From positions 3,844,001 to 3,908,000 of the forward strand of contig NZ_SMGP01000001.1 of the NCBI RefSeq assembly GCF_004339745.1: a stretch of 64,000 bases of DNA. The letters run 5' to 3'. Positions 8,724-16,243 of this stretch are shown in pieces. The position numbers were made by a program, and so were the translations under genes. This DNA is from Paraburkholderia sp. BL9I2N2 (lineage in GTDB: Bacteria; Pseudomonadota; Gammaproteobacteria; Burkholderiales; Burkholderiaceae). How positions within the stretch are numbered: the stretch's first letter is position 1; each line of letters opens with the position of its first letter. The notes under the pieces were generated by a model. It worked only from the letters and a program-made list of their open reading frames with translations, was not told the DNA's origin and ran no database searches.

Positions 8724-9355
8724 TGCGTCTTTCCCGTCTGATTTTCTTTCCCCGGGCGCCGCGTGGCGCGGCGCTCGGGTTCGCAGCGGCAGCGGTCGTC
8801 GTATTGGCCGGTTGTGCGTCAGTCAAACCGCAGGGTCCGTCCACGTCGAATGCCGCGACTTCCGTCACCGCGCAAACGAGCCGTGCTTACCAGGGCCGCT
8901 TCGCGGTCCAGTACAACGATCAGAACGGCCAGCAGCGCAACGCTTACGGCAACTTCACGTGGCAGGAAACCGGCGATACCGTGACCCTGCAGTTGCGCAA
9001 TCCGCTCGGCCAGACGCTGGCGGTGGTGACTTCGTCACCGGCTTCGGCCACGCTGGAACTGCCGAATCGCCAGCCGCTCACCGCGGATAACGTCTCCACG
9101 TTAATGCAGAATGCGCTCGGCTTCGCGCTGCCGGTCGAAGGGCTGCGCTATTGGCTGCAACCGTCGCCGGCGCCCACCTCGCGCGCCAAGACCGAGAAGG
9201 ATCCGGAGCAACCGTCGCGGCTGAAGCAAATCACGCAGGACGGCTGGACGATCGACTATCTGGCTTATGCCGACGCGCCGGCCACCGGCGTGAAGCGCAT
9301 CAACCTGACCCGCTCGGATCCACCGCTCGACATCAAGCTCGTGCTGGACCAGTAA
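8723..9355 (+). CDS. lolB: Outer-membrane lipoprotein localisation protein LolB
   Basis: 210 residues. The signal peptide ends in the lipobox VLAGCAS (lipidated Cys near residue 33). The rest matches the LolB fold: AYQGRFAVQYND, GNFTWQETGDTVTLQLRNPLGQTLA, then GLRYWLQ and the late QITQDGWTIDYLAY. LolB takes lipoproteins from the periplasmic carrier LolA and inserts them into the outer membrane. The ATG overlaps the TPR gene stop and is followed by ispE, the lolB-ispE-prs order being conserved across proteobacteria. Confidence 0.94.
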   Translation: MRLSRLIFFPRAPRGAALGFAAAAVVVLAGCASVKPQGPSTSNAATSVTAQTSRAYQGRFAVQYNDQNGQQRNAYGNFTWQETGDTVTLQLRNPLGQTLAVVTSSPASATLELPNRQPLTADNVSTLMQNALGFALPVEGLRYWLQPSPAPTSRAKTEKDPEQPSRLKQITQDGWTIDYLAYADAPATGVKRINLTRSDPPLDIKLVLDQ

Positions 9356-9433
9356 CCCGCGCCGCTTCACGCACTTTTTCGCGCGCGACCTTGCCGCTTC
9401 TTCTGCGCTATGTGGCGCATGTAGCCTCGACTC

Positions 9434-10315
9434 ATGATTGAAACGACCGATTCGCTGCGTGATTGCCTCGCGCCAGCGAAACTCAACCTCTTCCTGCACA
9501 TTACCGGCCGTCGGCCGGATGGCTATCACACGCTGCAAACGGTCTTCCAGTTGCTCGACTGGGGCGACACGCTGCACTTCACGCGACGCAACGACGGCCT
9601 CATCACGCGCAGCACCGAGATCGCCGACGTGCCGCCGGAACATGACCTGACCGTGCGCGCCGCGACGCTGCTCAAAACGCATACGGGCTCGCCTGAAGGC
9701 GTCGATATCGAAATCGACAAGCGTCTGCCGATGGGCGCGGGCCTCGGCGGCGGCAGCTCCGATGCAGCGACGACACTGCTCGCACTGAACCGTCTGTGGA
9801 AGCTCAACTTGCCGCGCCTCGAATTGCAGGCGCTGGCATTGAAACTCGGCGCGGATGTGCCATTTTTTGTGTTTGGAAAAAATGCGTTCGCGCAGGGTGT
9901 CGGAGAAGCACTAGACGTTGTACAATTGCCGCCGCGCCATTTCCTAGTAGTGACGCCGAGGGTTCATGTTCCGACTGCAGCGATTTTTTCTGAAAAAGCG
10001 TTGACAAGAGATTCAAAACCCCTCACAATTACGGACTTTCCTGCAGAACTTAGCTGCAACACTGAATGGCCAGAAAGTTTCGGCCGGAATGACATGCAGC
10101 AGGTTGTCGTAGGGAAATACGCGGAAGTAGCGCAAGTGTTGCGATGGTTTGAAAACATCGCGCCAGCGCGGATGTCTGGATCAGGTGCAAGTGTTTTTGC
10201 AGCGTTCCGTAGTAAAGCTGAAGCAGAAGCGGTGCAAGCCAAACTGCCAGCCGAATGGAACAGCGCAGTGGCCGCAAGTCTCGATCAGCATCCACTCTTT
10301 ACTTTCGCGTCATAA
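9434..10315 (+). CDS. ispE: 4-diphosphocytidyl-2-C-methyl-D-erythritol kinase
   Basis: 293 residues, GHMP kinase family. N-terminal APAKLNLFLHITGRRPDGYH and the ATP-binding loop LPMGAGLGGGSSDAA are diagnostic; the third motif is RMSGSGASVFAAF. It phosphorylates CDP-ME in the non-mevalonate isoprenoid pathway. The last third of the gene (from about 9840) is visibly richer in A/T than its neighbours and contains a good sigma-70-like promoter at 10001-10029 reading toward tRNA-Gln and prs. Confidence 0.96.
   Translation: MIETTDSLRDCLAPAKLNLFLHITGRRPDGYHTLQTVFQLLDWGDTLHFTRRNDGLITRSTEIADVPPEHDLTVRAATLLKTHTGSPEGVDIEIDKRLPMGAGLGGGSSDAATTLLALNRLWKLNLPRLELQALALKLGADVPFFVFGKNAFAQGVGEALDVVQLPPRHFLVVTPRVHVPTAAIFSEKALTRDSKPLTITDFPAELSCNTEWPESFGRNDMQQVVVGKYAEVAQVLRWFENIAPARMSGSGASVFAAFRSKAEAEAVQAKLPAEWNSAVAASLDQHPLFTFAS
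10001..10029 (+). promoter_or_regulatory. Candidate sigma-70 promoter inside ispE for tRNA-Gln/prs
   Basis: TTGACA at 10001-10006, a 17-base spacer and CACAAT at 10024-10029 lie in an A/T-rich part of ispE, about 340 bases before the tRNA gene. Perfect -35 and optimal spacing; the -10 matches 4 of 6. Confidence 0.5.
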
Positions 10316-10367
10316 GTTTTGCTTCGTCGAACGAAACTCCACGTTCGACGAAGCTCAGAGTTAGTGT

Positions 10368-10444
10368 AGGGGAGTCGCCAAGCTGGTTAAGGCACCGGAT
10401 TTTGATTCCGGCATGCAAAGGTTCGAATCCTTTCTCCCCTGCCA
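10368..10444 (+). tRNA. tRNA-Gln (anticodon TTG)
   Basis: 77 nt with CCA encoded. The acceptor stem AGGGGAG pairs with CTCCCCT. The anticodon stem CCGGA/TCCGG encloses the loop TTTTGAT, giving anticodon TTG at 10402-10404, which reads CAA/CAG as glutamine. The T arm contains GGTTCGAATCC. It sits between ispE and prs, as in many Burkholderia genomes. Confidence 0.97.
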
Positions 10445-10489
10445 AAATTTCTCGCATTTCCCTCGCCCCCAGCCTGAAGTAGGTGCACG

Positions 10490-11446
10490 ATGAGCAGCCA
10501 TGACGGCCTGATGGTTTTTACTGGCAACGCAAATCCCGCGCTTGCACAGGAAGTCGTCAAAATCCTCGGTATTCCCCTCGGCAAAGCAATGGTTAGCCGT
10601 TTCTCGGACGGTGAAATCCAGGTCGAGATTCAGGAAAACGTGCGTGGCAAGGATGTCTTCGTCCTGCAGTCCACGTGCGCACCGGCGAACGACAATCTGA
10701 TGGAACTGATGATCATGGTCGATGCGCTCAAGCGCGCATCCGCCGGCCGGATCACAGCAGCCATCCCCTACTTCGGTTATGCCCGTCAAGATCGTCGCCC
10801 GCGTTCCGCGCGCGTCGCCATCTCGGCGAAGATCGTGGCGAACATGCTGGAAATCGCCGGCGTCGAGCGGATCATTACGATGGATCTGCACGCCGACCAG
10901 ATTCAAGGCTTCTTCGACATTCCGGTCGACAACATCTACGCGACGCCCGTGCTGCTCGGCGATCTGCGCAAGCAGAACTACGAGAACCTGCTGGTCGTTT
11001 CGCCGGACGTCGGCGGCGTGGTGCGCGCCCGGGCATTGGCCAAGCAACTGAATTGCGATCTCGCGATCATCGACAAACGCCGCCCGAAGGCGAACGTTGC
11101 CGAAGTGATGAACATCATCGGTGAAGTCGAAGGCCGTACCTGCGTGATCATGGACGACATGGTCGACACCGCCGGCACGCTCTGCAAGGCAGCACAAGTT
11201 TTGAAGGAACGCGGCGCGAAGCAGGTGTTCGCTTACGCTACGCACCCGGTTCTGTCAGGTGGCGCAGGCGAGCGTATCGCCGCTTCCGCACTCGACGAAC
11301 TCGTTGTGACGGACACGATCCCGCTCGGCGACGAAGCCCGCTCGTGCGCGAAGATCCGTTCTTTGACCAGCGCCGGCCTGCTTGCCGAAACGTTCTCGCG
11401 GATTCGCCGCGGCGATTCGGTGATGTCGCTGTTCGCTGAAAGTTAA
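10490..11446 (+). CDS. prs: Ribose-phosphate pyrophosphokinase
   Basis: 318 residues, class I PRPP synthetase. Conserved pieces include FSDGEIQVEIQENVRGKDVF, the flexible ATP loop YARQDR, the catalytic MDLHADQIQGFFDIP and the PRPP-binding VIMDDMVDTAGTL. It makes PRPP from ribose 5-phosphate and ATP for nucleotide, His and Trp synthesis. Starts 45 bases after tRNA-Gln and ends before two stacked hairpins. Confidence 0.97.
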   Translation: MSSHDGLMVFTGNANPALAQEVVKILGIPLGKAMVSRFSDGEIQVEIQENVRGKDVFVLQSTCAPANDNLMELMIMVDALKRASAGRITAAIPYFGYARQDRRPRSARVAISAKIVANMLEIAGVERIITMDLHADQIQGFFDIPVDNIYATPVLLGDLRKQNYENLLVVSPDVGGVVRARALAKQLNCDLAIIDKRRPKANVAEVMNIIGEVEGRTCVIMDDMVDTAGTLCKAAQVLKERGAKQVFAYATHPVLSGGAGERIAASALDELVVTDTIPLGDEARSCAKIRSLTSAGLLAETFSRIRRGDSVMSLFAES

Positions 11447-11461
11447 GGATTTGCGAAGGCG

Positions 11462-11498
11462 CAGCGCGCCGCACCATGCGGTACGCTGCGCTTTTGCA
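11462..11498 (+). terminator. Terminator after prs
   Basis: The arms GCGCAGCG and CGCTGCGC enclose a smaller CCGC/GCGG stem and are followed by TTTTG. It lies 15 bases past the prs stop. Confidence 0.75.
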
Positions 11499-11537
11499 CA
11501 ATCGGCATGAACGAACGAAGGTTCGTGCCGCAGCTCT

Positions 11538-11573
11538 GGGGCCTCAGCCATCTGGCTTGGAGGCCCCGTTTTT
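11538..11573 (+). terminator. Second hairpin terminator between prs and rplY
   Basis: The arms GGGGCCTC / GAGGCCCC hold a nested AGCCA-TC-TGGCT stem, followed by GTTTTTA. With the hairpin at 11462 it forms a double terminator upstream of rplY. Because it lies 37 bases before the L25 start it could also act in the rplY leader. Confidence 0.7.
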
Positions 11574-11609
11574 ACTGCCTGGTCGCGGGCAGTGCATTGG
11601 AGATTCAAA

Positions 11610-12233
11610 ATGAAAGTAGTCGCTTTCGAGCGTTCTTTGCAAGGTACGGGTGCGAGCCGCCGCCTGCGTAACTCGGGCAAGACCCCGGGCATCGTATATG
11701 GCGCTGGTGCTGAAACGCAATTGGTCGAACTGGACCACAACGCGCTGTGGCACGCGCTGAAGAAAGAAGTTTTCCACTCGTCGATCCTCGATCTGGAAGT
11801 GGCAGGCAAGTCGCAACAGGTTCTGCTGCGCGACGTGCAATACCACCCGTTCCGTCAGCTCGTGCTGCACGTGGACTTCCAACGTGTCGACGCGAAGAAG
11901 AAGCTGCACACCAAGGTGCCGCTGCACTTCATGAACCAGGAATCGAACCCGGCAGTGAAGCTGTCGAGCGCGGTGATCTCGCACGTTATCAACGAAATCG
12001 AAATCGAGTGCCTGCCGTCGGCACTGCCGGAATTCCTCGAAGTTGATCTGGCGACGATCGAAGCGGGTCACTCGGTTCACGCCAAGGACATCAAGCTGCC
12101 GGCAGGTGTGTCGCTGGTTGCTCACGTTGAAGCAGAAAACCCGGTGGTCGCAGCTGCAACGATCCCGGCTGGCGCAATCGCTGAAGGCGAAGCCGCCGCT
12201 GCTGAAGGCGAAGGCGAAACGCCGGCTGCTTAA
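11610..12233 (+). CDS. rplY: 50S ribosomal protein L25/general stress protein Ctc
   Basis: 207 residues, the long Ctc form. The N-terminal L25 domain (MKVVAFERSLQGTGASRRLRNSGKTPGIVYG) binds 5S rRNA. The C-terminal TL5-like beta domain includes HVDFQRVD and the VHAKDIKLPAGV segment. It ends in a low-complexity Ala/Glu tail (AEGEAAAAEGEGE). TTGGAGA at 11597-11603 is the ribosome binding site. An upstream in-frame ATG at 11592 lies before that site and is unlikely. Confidence 0.96.
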   Translation: MKVVAFERSLQGTGASRRLRNSGKTPGIVYGAGAETQLVELDHNALWHALKKEVFHSSILDLEVAGKSQQVLLRDVQYHPFRQLVLHVDFQRVDAKKKLHTKVPLHFMNQESNPAVKLSSAVISHVINEIEIECLPSALPEFLEVDLATIEAGHSVHAKDIKLPAGVSLVAHVEAENPVVAAATIPAGAIAEGEAAAAEGEGETPAA

Positions 12234-12294
12234 GGGCGCCTCACGCGAAGAGCAAGAAATCCTCTCGATCCGTTTCAATGAAACGGTCGACGTG

Positions 12295-12326
12295 ACCCGC
12301 CGAGGTTCGCCCGGCGGGTTTTTTTT
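12295..12326 (+). terminator. Rho-independent terminator after rplY
   Basis: Stem ACCCGCCG / CGGCGGGT is followed by eight T. A clear stop for rplY; pth starts 57 bases further on. Confidence 0.9.
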
Positions 12327-12382
12327 CGGTTTTTTTCGGCTCGGCTGCGTTCGGCTGCTGAGCCAGATGGACCTACGCAATC

Positions 12383-12985
12383 ATGATCAAGCTGATCGTC
12401 GGCCTCGGCAATCCGGGCGCCGAATACACCGCGACGCGCCACAACGCCGGCTTCTGGCTGGTCGATCAACTGGCGCGCGAAGCAGGCGCGACGCTGCGCG
12501 ACGAGCGGCGTTTCCACGGTTTCTATGCCAAAGCACGGCTTCACGGCGAAGAAGTGCATCTGCTGGAACCGCAGACGTATATGAACCGTTCGGGCCAATC
12601 GGTCGTGGCAGTTGCGCAGTTCTTCAAGATTCTCCCCGACGAAATCCTGGTCGCGCACGACGAACTCGACATGCCGCCCGGCAGCGTCAAGCTGAAGCTC
12701 GGTGGCGGCAGCGGCGGCCACAACGGGCTCAAGGACATCACCGCGCATTTGTCGTCGCAACAGTATTGGCGGCTGCGGATTGGCATTGGCCATCCGCGAG
12801 ACCTGATTCCCGAGAGTGCGCGCGCCGGCGCCAAGCCCGACGTCGCCAATTACGTGCTGAAGCCGCCGCGGCGCGAAGAGCAGGACGTGATCGATGCGTC
12901 GATCGAGCGCGGGCTCGCCGTCATGCCGCAAATCATCAAGGGCGAGTTGGAACGCGCGATGATGCAACTGCATCGCAATCCGTAG
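12383..12985 (+). CDS. pth: Peptidyl-tRNA hydrolase
   Basis: 200 residues. It begins MIKLIVGLGNPGAEYTATRHNAGF, with the catalytic His in TRHNAGF, and continues with YMNRSGQSV and the HDELDMPPG and GGGSGGHNGLKDI motifs. It releases peptides from peptidyl-tRNA dropped by ribosomes. The rplY-pth order is common. The 302 bases after it hold only the tandem repeat array that leads to hisC. Confidence 0.97.
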   Translation: MIKLIVGLGNPGAEYTATRHNAGFWLVDQLAREAGATLRDERRFHGFYAKARLHGEEVHLLEPQTYMNRSGQSVVAVAQFFKILPDEILVAHDELDMPPGSVKLKLGGGSGGHNGLKDITAHLSSQQYWRLRIGIGHPRDLIPESARAGAKPDVANYVLKPPRREEQDVIDASIERGLAVMPQIIKGELERAMMQLHRNP

Positions 12986-13033
12986 AATGCCCGCTGGAAT
13001 CGGTATTCGCTGTACCCTCTTCGCGCAAGTATG

Positions 13034-13274
13034 TTGCATGGGACCGGACTAAGCGCTAAAGCGCTAACTCTGGTCGACCGCCTTGCATGGGACCGGACCA
13101 AGCGCTAAAGCGCTAACTCTGGTCGACCGCCTTGCATGGGACCGGACTAAGCGCTAAAGCGCTAACTCTGGTCGACCGCCTTGCATGGGACCGGACTAAG
13201 CGCTAAAGCGCTAACTCCGGTCGACCGCCTTGCATGGGACCGGACTAAGCGCTAAAGCGCTAACTCCGGTCGAC
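13034..13274 (+). repeat. 49-bp tandem repeat array, 4.9 copies
   Basis: Five direct copies start at 13034, 13083, 13132, 13181 and 13230, an exact 49-base period. Each contains the double palindrome AGCGCTAAAGCGCT flanked by GACCGGA on the left and TCYGGTC on the right, so each unit can fold into a hairpin. Copy 2 has one C for T before the palindrome. Copies 4 and 5 have TCCGGTC instead of TCTGGTC, which turns a G-U into a G-C pair and keeps the outer stem. The last copy stops at GTCGAC, two bases before the hisC ribosome binding site. Confidence 0.97.
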
Positions 13275-13287
13275 ACAGGAGAATCGC

Positions 13288-14367
13288 TTGAGCCGCTATT
13301 GGAGTGACATCGTTCACCGTCTGACGCCATATGTGCCGGGCGAACAGCCCGCGGTCGCGCATCCGGTGAAGCTGAATACCAACGAGAATCCGTATCCGCC
13401 GTCGCCGCGCGTACTCGAGGCGATCCGGCAGGAACTGGGCGACGCCGCCGAATCGCTGCGGCGTTATCCTGATCCGACCGCGCAAAAGCTCCGCGAAACG
13501 GTTGCCGCGTATCACGGCATCCGCGCTGAACAGGTGTTCGCGGGCAACGGCTCGGACGAAGTGCTCGCGCTCACGTTCCAGGCATTGCTCAAGCACGACA
13601 AACCGTTGCTGTTCCCGGACATCACCTACAGCTTCTACCCGACGTATGCGCGACTTTTTGAAGTCGACTACCGGACCATCCCGCTCGACGACAGCTTTGC
13701 GATCAACGTCGACGATTACGCGTCGCCGAATGGCGGCATCCTGTTTCCGAACCCGAACGCGCCGACCGGACGTCCGCTGCCGCTCGCCGATATCGAGCGC
13801 CTGGTGGCGAGCAACCCCGATTCCGTGGTGGTGATCGACGAGGCCTACGTGGATTTCGGCGCCGAATCGGCTATCAGTCTGATCGACCGCTATCCGAATC
13901 TGCTGGTCGTTCAGACTGTGTCGAAATCGCGTTCGCTGGCGGGAATGCGCATTGGCTTTGCGTTCGGCAACCCGGAATTGATCGGTGCGCTGAACCGAGT
14001 GAAGGACAGTTTCAACTCGTACCCGCTGGACCGCCTGGCGCAAGTCGCGGCCACGGCGGCATACGAAGACGACGCGTGGTTTCGCGACACCCGCGCCAAG
14101 GTCATTGCAAGCCGCGAGCGACTGGCCGCGGGGTTGACGGCGCTGGGCTTCGAGGTGGTGCCTTCGGCGGCGAATCTGCTGTTCGCTCGTCACGAAGGCT
14201 ACGACGCCGCAACGCTCGTGCTGCGACTGAGGGAAAAGGAGATTTTCGTGCGCCATTTCAAGGCGCCGCGCATCGACCAGCATCTGCGCATCTCGGTCGG
14301 CACCGACGCCGAATGCGACATTCTGCTGGACGCATTGCGCGAGATCTTCAGCGCATACGTCGGATAG
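13288..14367 (+). CDS. hisC: Histidinol-phosphate aminotransferase
   Basis: 359 residues, fold-type I PLP aminotransferase. Features: KLNTNENPYPPSP near the N-terminus, FAGNGSDEVL, the FPNPNAPTGRPL segment, DEAYVDF, and the PLP lysine in SKSRSLAGMRIG. It converts imidazole acetol phosphate to histidinol phosphate. The start is TTG at 13288 with AGGAG at 13277-13281, a good spacing; no ATG fits. It stands alone here rather than in the main his operon, directly behind the tandem repeats, which would form most of its 5' leader if transcribed from upstream. Confidence 0.95.
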   Translation: MSRYWSDIVHRLTPYVPGEQPAVAHPVKLNTNENPYPPSPRVLEAIRQELGDAAESLRRYPDPTAQKLRETVAAYHGIRAEQVFAGNGSDEVLALTFQALLKHDKPLLFPDITYSFYPTYARLFEVDYRTIPLDDSFAINVDDYASPNGGILFPNPNAPTGRPLPLADIERLVASNPDSVVVIDEAYVDFGAESAISLIDRYPNLLVVQTVSKSRSLAGMRIGFAFGNPELIGALNRVKDSFNSYPLDRLAQVAATAAYEDDAWFRDTRAKVIASRERLAAGLTALGFEVVPSAANLLFARHEGYDAATLVLRLREKEIFVRHFKAPRIDQHLRISVGTDAECDILLDALREIFSAYVG

Positions 14368-14388
14368 CACGGCGCAAAGCCTTGCCGC

Positions 14389-14426
14389 AAAAAAAACGGC
14401 GAGGCCAAAAGCCTCGCCGTTTTTTT
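14389..14426. terminator. Bidirectional terminator between hisC and the ferredoxin gene
   Basis: ACGGCGAGGC and GCCTCGCCGT form a 10-bp stem with a four-base loop, with A8 on the left and T7 on the right. It serves the convergent genes on both sides. Confidence 0.93.
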
Positions 14427-14438
14427 AGACTCTGTACT

Positions 14439-14696
14439 TCACGCGCCCTTCGCAGCCTGCAGCGCGTGGTACTTTGCCATCAAGCCATCGGGCGTCTCCA
14501 GATGGTCCGGGTCGCGCGGAATGCACTCGACCGGACACACCTGAATACACTGCGGCTCGTCGAAATGCCCGACACACTCGGTACATTTCTTCGGGTCGAT
14601 CACGTAGATTTCCGGGCCCATCGAAATTGCGTCGTTCGGGCACTCGGGCTCGCACACGTCGCAATTGATGCACTCGTCGGTAATCATCAAGGCCAT
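14439..14696 (-). CDS. YfhL-family 4Fe-4S dicluster ferredoxin
   Basis: 85 residues. Two cluster motifs are visible: CINCDVCEPECP near the N-terminus and CTECVGHFDEPQCIQVCP in the middle, with the insertion in the second typical of the YfhL/FdxA-like group. It is a small cytoplasmic electron carrier; the partner is not evident. It is encoded downstream of coaD on the same strand. Confidence 0.93.
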   Translation of the reverse strand: MALMITDECINCDVCEPECPNDAISMGPEIYVIDPKKCTECVGHFDEPQCIQVCPVECIPRDPDHLETPDGLMAKYHALQAAKGA

Positions 14697-14759
14697 ACTT
14701 CTCTCACTTCACGCCGGCCGCAGCCAGCTTTGATCCGTCAAACCGACAGTTTACGCCGG

Positions 14760-15275
14760 TTACGGCTGTCCCGCCGACGCGCCGCTAGCCGGATCCATCG
14801 CGGCGACCTTTTCGGTCAACCATTTTTCGACCGACGGGAACACGAACTTGCTGACATCGCCGCCGAGTTGCGCGATTTCACGCACGATCGTGCCGGAGAT
14901 GAACTGGTATTGATCGGACGGCGTCATGAACATGGTTTCGACGTCGGGCAGCAAATAGCGATTCATGCCGGCCATCTGGAACTCATATTCGAAGTCCGAT
15001 ACGGCGCGCAGCCCGCGCACGATCACCCGCGCGTTATTGGTGCGCACGAAATCCTTCAGCAGCCCCTTGAAGCTCATCACCTGAACGTTCGGGTAGTGCC
15101 CGAGCACTTCGTGAGCGATGTCGAGGCGCTCTTCGAGGGTGAAAAACGGCTTCTTGTTGCGGCTGTCGGCAACGCCGACCACCAGCGTGTCGAAAATGCT
15201 CGACGCGCGCCGAACGAGGTCTTCGTGACCGCGCGTCAGCGGGTCGAACGTGCCCGGGTACACGGCGACTACCAT
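14760..15275 (-). CDS. coaD: Pantetheine-phosphate adenylyltransferase
   Basis: 171 residues. Nucleotidyltransferase motif PGTFDPLTRGHEDLVRR at the N-terminus (T/HxGH) and ISGTIVREIAQLGGD near the end. It catalyses the penultimate step of CoA synthesis, making dephospho-CoA. The ATG at 15275 has GAGGAGA seven bases upstream; an ATG eight codons further up lies before that site and is rejected. Same strand as rsmD, a frequent pairing. Confidence 0.97.
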   Translation of the reverse strand: MVVAVYPGTFDPLTRGHEDLVRRASSIFDTLVVGVADSRNKKPFFTLEERLDIAHEVLGHYPNVQVMSFKGLLKDFVRTNNARVIVRGLRAVSDFEYEFQMAGMNRYLLPDVETMFMTPSDQYQFISGTIVREIAQLGGDVSKFVFPSVEKWLTEKVAAMDPASGASAGQP

Positions 15276-15387
15276 GAGACTTCTCCTCTCTTCAGACAAA
15301 GGGGCACGTCAAAGCGTCCACGCGACGCATTTGGCACCGACCGCGCCCGTGACGGCAAACCGCCCGGCGCTTGTTTTGGAACGCGCA

Positions 15388-16002
15388 TTATTCCTTATTT
15401 TCGCGCTGCAGCAAATGAAAGTGGACAGCGCCCGCTTTACCTTGCCGCACGATTTCCCACCCGGCGAGCGTCTCGTTCTCATCGAGTTCGAGCGCCTCGC
15501 CCGCTTCCACGTACAGAAATCCGTCCGCGCTCACGAGCGGCACCGCCAGCGCGAGCGCTTTGCCGAGCAGATCGTCGCCGAACGGCGGGTCGAGAAATAC
15601 GACGTCGAACGAACCGGGCGCGAGACTCGCGGCGAGGCGCAAACCGTCAGCTTCAGCGATTTCGATCGTGCGCGCCGACAGGCGTTCCTGATTCGCGCGC
15701 AACTGGCTGGCGGCCCGCGCATTGCGCTCCACCATCAAGACTCGTGCCGCGCCGCGCGACGCCGCCTCGAAGCCCAGCGCGCCGCTGCCGGCGAACAGAT
15801 CGAGGCAGCGCTGGCCGTCCAGATTCTGGCCGAGCCAGTTGAACAGCGTCTCGCGCACGCGATCGGGCGTGGGGCGCAGGCCGTCGAGGTCGAGCACGGG
15901 CAACGGCGTGCGCTTCCAGTCACCGCCGATGATACGGATGGCGTGCGGCTTGCCGCCTTTGGACGAAGCGCCATGGGCGCGTGAAGGTGCTGAACGGGGC
16001 AT
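15388..16002 (-). CDS. rsmD: 16S rRNA (guanine(966)-N2)-methyltransferase RsmD
   Basis: 204 residues. IRIIGGDWKRTPLPV opens the conserved part, LDLFAGSGALGFEAASRGA is the SAM-binding motif I, and VVFLDPPFGDDL is the DPPF catalytic motif of N-methyltransferases. It methylates G966 of 16S rRNA. The start MPRSAPSRAHG gives a normal basic leader. It is divergent from ftsY and upstream of coaD. Confidence 0.95.
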   Translation of the reverse strand: MPRSAPSRAHGASSKGGKPHAIRIIGGDWKRTPLPVLDLDGLRPTPDRVRETLFNWLGQNLDGQRCLDLFAGSGALGFEAASRGAARVLMVERNARAASQLRANQERLSARTIEIAEADGLRLAASLAPGSFDVVFLDPPFGDDLLGKALALAVPLVSADGFLYVEAGEALELDENETLAGWEIVRQGKAGAVHFHLLQRENKE

Positions 16003-16243
16003 GCAGTTTCGATTACGTGATGAAGGCGCCCGCAACGTCGACACGTGCGGGCCGGAGCGCCAACGTTACCACAGCGACGCCCCACGTCCAGCCTGGCCGT
16101 TCGGCCGATACGACGGGCGGCGGCGCGCCTGATAAAATGTGCGGCTTCCAGCGCCTTGCATCCCGCATCGCAACGCTGCCTGCCGCTCCCGCCGGTCTTA
16201 TGCCGGCTGCGCGCATCGGCGCGCGCTCTCACCACGCCAGATC

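Noticed and set aside
13034..13274. CRISPR array.
   Set aside because: The repeats are directly contiguous with a 49-base period and no unique spacers, and no cas genes are near.
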